This document shows, one piece after another, positions 62,835 through 64,000 of a stretch of 64,000 nt of DNA. The stretch covers positions 17,896 through 81,895 of the forward strand of contig JAFUTI010000039.1 in assembly GCA_017471465.1 (NCBI GenBank). Reading direction: 5' to 3'. The stretch is from Prevotella sp. (GTDB lineage: Bacteria; Bacteroidota; Bacteroidia; Bacteroidales; Bacteroidaceae). Each line of letters opens with the position of its first letter. The first letter of the stretch is position 1. Position numbers and translations under genes: made by a program. The notes beneath the pieces were generated by a model. The model made no database searches, was not told where the DNA came from, and was given only the letters and a program-made list of their open reading frames with translations.

Positions 62835-63650
62835 TTACTTATTCTGTGTCTTGTAGTTGAACAGCAGTTCGAGGTTCACCTGCGTCTCAGCGTCACCCTC
62901 CTGACGGCGGCAGATGACGGCATTGCCCTGCAGCGTAGGTTCGGCATAGAGCACGCTGTCGTCCATCTGCTGCGGCGAACGGTATTCGAAGGTGTACTGG
63001 TCCTGAATCTCCTGTATCGACGCATTCAGCAACACCGAGCGCTGGTCGAGCATCAGGATGTGGTCGAGCATCTGCTCCACGTCGTGTACCTGATGGGTAG
63101 AGACCACCACGGTGCGCTCTTCCGTCATGTGGCGGGCAATGACCTTGCGGAACTGCGACTTCGAGGGGATGTCCAGTCCGTTCGTCGGTTCGTCCATAAA
63201 GAGATACTTCGTGTTGGTAGCCATGGCAAAGGCGATATAGGCCTTCTTGCGCTGACCCATCGACAGCTCGTTCAGATGTACGTCGGAAGGCAGTTCGAAG
63301 TCGGCCAGACACTCCTGCAACACCTCGTCAGAGAAGTTTGGGTAGAAAGGCTTGTAGAGCTTCACATATTCCGAGAGACGGATGGCGGGCATCTCGAACT
63401 CCTCCGTCACAAAGAAGATGTCGCGCAGGGTTTCGGGTTGCCGTTTGTCTGTTGCTACACCATCGCAACACACGGAACCGGACTGCGGACGTAGCAGACC
63501 GCTAATCAGGTAGAGCAACGTAGACTTGCCCGTTCCGTTCTTACCTAACAACCCGTAGATGCGGTTCTCCTCCAGCCGCAGGCTGAAATCGTCGAATACC
63601 AGACGCTTCGATCCGGCATACTTGAAACTGATGTGGTTTACTTCAATCAT
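62835..63650 (-). CDS. ABC transporter ATPase
   Basis: A 271-residue ATPase: Walker A LLGKNGTGKSTLLYLISGL, signature ELSMGQRKKAYIAFAMA, Walker B KYLFMDEPTNGLDIPS, H-loop VVVSTHQVHDV. The sequence belongs to the CcmA/YtrB-like group and pairs with the membrane protein downstream. First gene of the eight-gene operon and adjacent to the GntR-type operator. Confidence 0.92.
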   Translation of the reverse strand: MIEVNHISFKYAGSKRLVFDDFSLRLEENRIYGLLGKNGTGKSTLLYLISGLLRPQSGSVCCDGVATDKRQPETLRDIFFVTEEFEMPAIRLSEYVKLYKPFYPNFSDEVLQECLADFELPSDVHLNELSMGQRKKAYIAFAMATNTKYLFMDEPTNGLDIPSKSQFRKVIARHMTEERTVVVSTHQVHDVEQMLDHILMLDQRSVLLNASIQEIQDQYTFEYRSPQQMDDSVLYAEPTLQGNAVICRRQEGDAETQVNLELLFNYKTQNK

Positions 63651-63684
63651 ATTGCTATATTCTTAATGGTTTTTATACTGTTTT

Positions 63685-63708
63685 AGTGTACTACTTAAAT
63701 AGAACACT
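63685..63708. promoter_or_regulatory. YtrA-type GntR operator candidate
   Basis: AGTGTA (63685-63690), 12 nt, AACACT (63703-63708). The whole 24-bp site is palindromic at 20 of 24 positions. It lies 1 bp downstream of the -7 element, over the expected start of transcription, as expected for a repressor site. YtrA of Bacillus is known to use an AGTGTA-type inverted repeat. Confidence 0.7.
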
Positions 63709-63709
63709 G

Positions 63710-63741
63710 CAAAAGTAATACAAATATGCATACGCTCCAAA
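63710..63741 (-). promoter_or_regulatory. Promoter of the efflux operon
   Basis: On the minus strand TTTG (63738-63741), 20-nt spacer, TACTTTTG (63710-63717). It drives the unit from the ABC ATPase gene at 63650 downward. Confidence 0.75.
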
Positions 63742-63826
63742 CTTTTCGGCAAAAAAATGAAGGCGGAAATGCATTTTTAACATTTCCACCTTATTACAAT
63801 ATAAGCGGTAATAAGAAACAGCCAAT

Positions 63827-63991
63827 ATGAGCTTAAGACTAACCGAACGTCTTGTACAAATGGAAAAGCCGCGCGAGTTTGACCCCCGAGGGCAAGCGAC
63901 GATGACCCCTGCGGGCAAAAATACACTGACCCCTTACGGCAAAATAAAAATGACCCCTGAAAACGATTGCTTTTCAGGGGCTTTTTTGTAG
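63827..63991 (+). CDS. Small repetitive ORF of unknown function
   Basis: An ATG-to-TAG frame of 54 residues. After MSLRLTERLVQMEKPR come 8-residue units: FDPRGQAT, MTPAGKNT, LTPYGKIK, MTPENDCF. At DNA level the unit has a 24-nt period starting TGACCCC (the first copy is TTTGACCCC). The last codons overlap a perfect terminator hairpin. No promoter or ribosome-binding feature is clear. It may be a translated small peptide, or an RNA whose repeats happen to be open. Confidence 0.4.
   Translation: MSLRLTERLVQMEKPREFDPRGQATMTPAGKNTLTPYGKIKMTPENDCFSGAFL
63953..63987 (+). terminator. Terminator of the small repetitive ORF
   Basis: CCCCTGAAAA, loop CGATTGC, TTTTCAGGGG: a perfect 10-bp stem followed by C and six T. 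Its 5' arm is part of the fourth 24-nt repeat. Confidence 0.85.
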
Positions 63992-64000
63992 TTTTGAAGC

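Noticed and set aside
63765-63787. Inverted repeat GGAAATG / CATTTCC
   Set aside because: Seven pairs with a 9-nt loop and no T-run; too weak to call a terminator or operator.
63691-63918. Minus-strand 75-codon frame at the right edge
   Set aside because: It overlaps the efflux promoter and operator and the antisense of the repetitive ORF; the product has no recognisable features.

Overview
The window looks like chromosomal DNA from a Prevotella-type member of the Bacteroidales (Bacteroidota). The reasons are: many genes preceded by the Bacteroidetes promoter (TTTG, about 19-20 nt, TAnnTTTG) and by A-rich leaders rather than Shine-Dalgarno sites; an ExbB-ExbD-ExbD-TonB-PstS-TPR locus; a PorT-like type IX secretion protein; BspA-type leucine-rich repeats; BACON domains; an Oar-like TonB-dependent receptor; and a series of secreted proteins with the short C-terminal tail typical of Prevotella surface proteins. 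Base composition looks near 50% GC, with a visibly AT-richer patch inside one surface-protein gene (about 21.3-23.4 kb).

Layout. 1-6 kb: the 5' part of a solute-binding/sensor gene, a tRNA-Met(CAT), a START-like protein, LptF/LptG-type permease, RibBA and an aspartate aminotransferase. 6-11.7 kb: the TonB energy-transduction operon. 11.7-16.2 kb: BspA-like protein, ferredoxin, PorT-like protein and a two-gene 5'-nucleotidase. 16.3-16.8 kb: a gene-free element made of a 77-bp inverted repeat around a 21-bp tandem array. 17-27.4 kb: rplS, then (minus strand) a long apparently single transcription unit that begins with a partner-switching module (PP2C phosphatase, RsbW-like kinase, STAS protein, HATPase protein) and runs on into two large secreted proteins and two very small ORFs. 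27.5-36.7 kb: AICAR transformylase, a small basic protein, two tandem paralogous secreted proteins with chitobiase-type domains and a PL11 rhamnogalacturonan lyase. 36.7-45.5 kb: ABC exporter and NAD kinase, then DJ-1/IspD/RecG, then a cell-wall cluster (M23-LysM, NlpC/P60, CapA). 45.5-55.9 kb: BACON/OB lipoprotein with an orphan TonB-dependent receptor, Obg-Adk-Hpt, Nnr bifunctional repair enzyme, DUF4831 protein. 55.9-63.7 kb: an eight-gene minus-strand efflux operon (ABC ATPase, membrane protein, YtrA-type GntR regulator, LolD/MacB ATPase, two MacB-like permeases, adaptor, TolC) with a recognisable YtrA-type operator at its promoter. 63.7-64 kb: a small unexplained repetitive ORF ending in a perfect terminator.

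Most of the window is ordinary core and envelope biology. The parts that are not explained by known families are the inverted-repeat/tandem-array element (16357-16774), the 54-codon ORF with 24-nt repeats at the right edge, several different short periodic repeats placed directly before start codons (one of which appears to have entered the TolC signal sequence), and the apparent transcriptional linkage of a partner-switching module to large secreted proteins.
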